Position numbers and translations under genes: made by a program. This document shows positions 60,634 to 64,000 of a DNA stretch of 64,000 nt, piece after piece. Position 1 is the first letter of the stretch, and each line of letters opens with the position of its first letter. The notes beneath the pieces were generated by a model. It was not told the DNA's origin and did no database searches. It worked only from the letters and a program-made list of their open reading frames with translations. The DNA comes from Gymnorhina tibicen (taxonomy: Eukaryota; Chordata; Aves; Passeriformes; Artamidae): the NCBI GenBank assembly GCA_013399875.1, contig VXAZ01001058.1, positions 2,010,772 to 2,074,771 on the forward strand. The letters run 5' to 3'.

Positions 60634-63600
60634 GTGAGTGTTACCTCTGGCTGCGGGGAGCGGGAGCCGGGCCAGGTTTGGAGAGGTTCCTGGGTGGTGA
60701 GCGATCGCGGCACCCTGCGTGTGTGTGTCTGTCAGAAGGAAGTGTGCTGCTGGCCCGGACCTCTTGCTGGCACAGCACCAAGGCAGGAAGCAGAGCGACT
60801 GAGATGAGTACTGAAGCGCAGGCAGACACATACACAGAGCCCTCCTCGGAGAGGCTTAACCCTTTGGCTCCCTCCTCGCGTGCTGCAGTGGAGCTGGATC
60901 GTGGAAGGGACTCTGGCACAGTCTGCCTCCGCTTGGGATGCCGATGGCTTCGTCTGCTGGTGGCAGACACGGCGCCAGCACTGTGGGGCCGCTGCCTGGT
61001 CAGCCAGCCCCGAGGTGCTGTGTGGAGGGATGGGTGCTTGGACTCTCCTCTGTCCCACCCACTGAAAATGGAGAAGGGTGCTGGAGGGTGCTCTGTGAGC
61101 ACAGCCCGACTGCAGCTGCCACAACCTGCAGGTATCGGGACTTGCACACTTCCTATTTCGGTCTCTCTCATGCACAGGGAAGCCGAGAAAACAACTTTAG
61201 AACAAATTGTCAATTTTGGGCTGCTTCCTCATCTGGAAAAATCCATCTGTAAGTCAAAGGACCGAGTGCTGGAGGGGCAGCTGGAAACGACCCCCTGGGG
61301 GCTGAGTCCTGGAGAATGGTGCCTGGAAAAGGTGCGTTGGCAGTGATGCTGCTGGAAGGATCAGACCCAGTCTGGCAGAGAACCTCCTGCTTTGCACCAG
61401 CCGTGGGATGCAGTGGAGGGAGCCGTCTGTATGAGACGGGAGCAGGCAGCTCACAGGCTTGACAGCTGTAATTTGCTCTTGCCTTGTGGAGGTGGCACTA
61501 ATTGCTGTCTTCCCCTGTGCATAAGGGAGAGGTCACACGTGACAAAGCCCACTTCCTTGTTGGGGAGGTAACACTCATTATTATTCCTCTGAGTCACCAG
61601 GGTCAAACCCTTTGCTATTTCTGCTCTTAAGATTGGCAGTGCCCAGGGTTGGTGCTTCCTCATCCGAAAAATGTTGCATTTCCTTTCCTTCCTCCTCCCT
61701 TGTTTGTTTTTTTTCCTCTGTTTTTCCTTGTTTTGGTTTGTTGATTTTTTGTCCCTGGGTGTTGACACTGCACGGTGGGGGCTGTAACAGAGCCCAGTGC
61801 AAACTTTTCCTCTGTCTCCCTGCCTTACTCATCAGAGGGCTGGGGAAAAGGGGAAACCTCACTGAGAAAACCCAGCTGGGCTCTGTGTGCATCCTGCAGA
61901 CTGTCTGGTCCATCTGCCACGGGAGAGGCACTTCCCACGGCCCAGCCCCCACGCCGTGTCGGGCACAGCAGCGCCCGGGACCTGCCAGCGGCCTGTGAGA
62001 GACAAGATGAATAGTCACAGCTTCTTCTGAGCTGGAAAGGAAGCGGCTCCAGGAAGGAGAGCAGCTCTGCATGCTCTGCCCGATGCTCGTGCCTGCTCCA
62101 CCATGTCACACACCACGTGCCACAGCCCTGGGCCTGCCACAGCCCACGAGTCTCCCGCAGGGAGGTTGAGCACCGTGGTGCCAATCCAGTCTCTGGATTG
62201 AACTTGTCTCCTGGGTTTCCCCCACTGCATGGGCCAAGTTACAGTGTTGAGGCTGCTGTGCACATAGAAATCTCTTTGAGATGCTGGTGTCACGTGGATC
62301 TTGGGTTTGGGTCCCAGAATTTCTTATTTCTGAGTGTTTGGGCATTTCTTTTAAGGTGATGTGTTCCGCTGCTTGTCTGCTAACACTTGGGTGTTTTGCT
62401 AGCTAAGACTTTAAGTGTTCCTATCATATGTAGGTTGTAGTGGGAGGAATCATTAGCTTTTGGTCAGCTGGTTGGCATCAGGGCATCCCTGATGTCCGTG
62501 TGCACGTGAGCATTTTCTAACCCAGGTCCAAACCAAAACATTAATTCCACTGCCTCTCCCAGGAGGAAGGTCTCTGTGACCTGCCACATGCAAGCTTCTT
62601 TGCTTTGATTTTTATGGGCAAGGAGGGAAGAGAGACACTTATTTCTCAGTATTTCCAGTTCCTGCAGTCCTCTTCCAAAAAGACAGTCACTGGTCAAGGC
62701 CTTCCAGCGGTTGCTCCAGCTGAGCTTTCCAGGGTGACTGTGGACGTGATGCTCTGGAGCTGCGGCTCTATTTCTTCTCTCTGTGGTGCAGACCTGCCTC
62801 TCTCGAGCTACGTGATGAGACGGATGTCTGTGTTCCTCTGAGCTTTCCAAGCGTGAAGTGCACAGCCAGCTCTGAGCCTGGAGTCGAACCAGCAGATCTG
62901 AGAGGATTCATGATAGAAACATCCCTGGGGAAGGGATACCACTGAGAAGGTCTTCTTCATGAGGACCTGCTCGTCCTTCTCACCTGCCCTGGCTCTGCCA
63001 GCACAGGGCAGCCAGGTGTCTCCTGGCAGACTTTGCAGCCCATCGCTCCCTCGGCAGGTAGCGGACGCCCGGACGCTGCCGGCAGCCCCGCATCCCTCCT
63101 GGAGCACGGCGGTTCATCTCCTGGCTCCCCTGTCTGCTGGGGATTACGTGCCTCTGCGTGCCCCTTCCGCCCGGGGATTACGTGTGCTTTCACAGCGAAG
63201 AAGGACACGGGCAAGGGCAGCCAGAAAGAGAAGCTGATGCCCTGCTGGTGCAGCGGTGATGGAGTGGGGAGAGCTGCACCCAGCCTCTGTTGTGCGGGGA
63301 TTGATGTGGCTGTCCTGCGTGGCAGCAGAGCGCTGAGGCGGTATCTGTGTTTTACAGACCAGTAGAGACAGGCTGTGTGAAAAAACAAGCTTCTGTGCCA
63401 AGCACCTGGGATGGTGATAGGGAAATACCACAGAGGAGGTGGGAGTAACCCCTTCTTCAGACGAAGGGAAAAAGGACCCATCTTTGTTTACAGATCCTGT
63501 CGCCTCCAGTGCTTCTCACCTGGTTGAGCAGATGCTCAGCAGATGTTTTGCCCCTTTCCTGTGTTTAATCTGAGATGAAATTGAGTAGACCCAGAGCACA

Positions 63601-64000
63601 GCCTGAGACCACAGTAGGAGGGTGAGCTGGTGTGTGTATCCGTGGTCAGGATGCTACCTTCAGCCAGGCCATCACATGTCCCTCTGCCTGTGTTTGGCCA
63701 CAAACGTGCTCACAGCTGGTTTGGGGAAGGTTTGTGGGTGAACTGCTTGAGTACTTGGTGATGTTTTTGTGGTCAGACCTGAGCTGTGCTCTCTGGGTGC
63801 CTGGTTGCTTGTGATGGTTGGGCTACGGCAAGCTTTTGGTAATCCCAATCTTGGACATGTTCACAGCAGCTTAAGACAGTGAATAGAAGCGTTGAAGGGC
63901 TTAATCCTGAGCACCCTGTCAGCCTGCTGATGTGGACACAACTGGTGGCAGCCCCGGGAGTGCGTGCTGAGCTGTTAATTAGAATAGGCGGGATTGAGCC
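60634..64000 (+). other. NCOR2: NCOR2 intron after coding exon 6 (5' part)
   Basis: The sequence from donor GTGAGT to the right edge is intron. It contains a T-rich and pyrimidine-rich stretch at about 61660-61760 and a small CpG-rich patch at 63050-63110. I looked for the next NCOR2 exon (PLYNQPSDTRQYHENIKINQ region) and did not find it, so the acceptor lies beyond 64000. The open frames in this stretch are not recognisable proteins. Confidence 0.85.

Noticed and set aside
60634..64000. Search for the next NCOR2 exon (PLYNQPSD...)
   Set aside because: No matching sequence or suitable acceptor was found in any forward frame, so the exon should be outside the window.
1..64000. Search for tRNA, rRNA, CRISPR, bacterial operons, endogenous retrovirus genes or long LTRs
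   Set aside because: No tRNA-like fold, no regularly spaced repeat-spacer pattern and no recognisable viral protein segments were seen. The only regular array is the 56-bp minisatellite, which has no unique spacers.

Overview
This window is vertebrate nuclear DNA carrying the 5' coding part of one gene on the + strand: NCOR2 (SMRT, nuclear receptor corepressor 2). Six coding exons with consensus splice sites join in frame into the first 255 codons of the protein (765 nt). The start MSGSTQPV, the segment DREITMVEQQISKLKKKQ and the end EGLGPQVEL separate it from the paralogue NCOR1, which starts differently and has a different coiled-coil sequence. The exon for the following conserved segment (PLYNQPSD...) was not found and should lie beyond the right edge.

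The host is most likely a bird. The recognisable interspersed repeats are short 3'-end fragments of CR1-type LINEs. I saw no Alu, B1/B2 or L1 sequence. The introns are only moderately long (4.8 to 19.8 kb), repeat-poor and fairly GC- and CpG-rich, as expected for an avian microchromosome. The species cannot be fixed from the sequence.

Layout: 1-2742 is the end of a 5'UTR intron. 2743-2957 is the first coding exon, with 110 nt of 5'UTR, a small uORF and a CpG island. Coding exons 2 to 6 are at 14582-14709, 23822-24002, 43762-43941, 48762-48875 and 60577-60633. From 60634 to the end is intron. Together the exons encode the N-terminal repression region (RD1), including the coiled coil that contacts GPS2/TBL1. 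The SANT domains, deacetylase-activating domain and receptor-interaction motifs lie downstream, outside the window.

More than 98% of the window is intron. Its notable contents are several intronic CpG-rich patches (strongest at about 34.61-35.07 kb, also near 7.4, 10.6 and 53.6 kb), a 56-bp GC-rich minisatellite interrupted by a 414-base assembly gap, CR1 fragments, TA microsatellites, and AT-rich blocks with homeodomain-type or GATA motifs that may be conserved enhancers. No second protein-coding gene, RNA gene, virus-derived gene or other new system could be supported. The many long open frames in the introns look like chance products of GC-rich, CTG-rich sequence.
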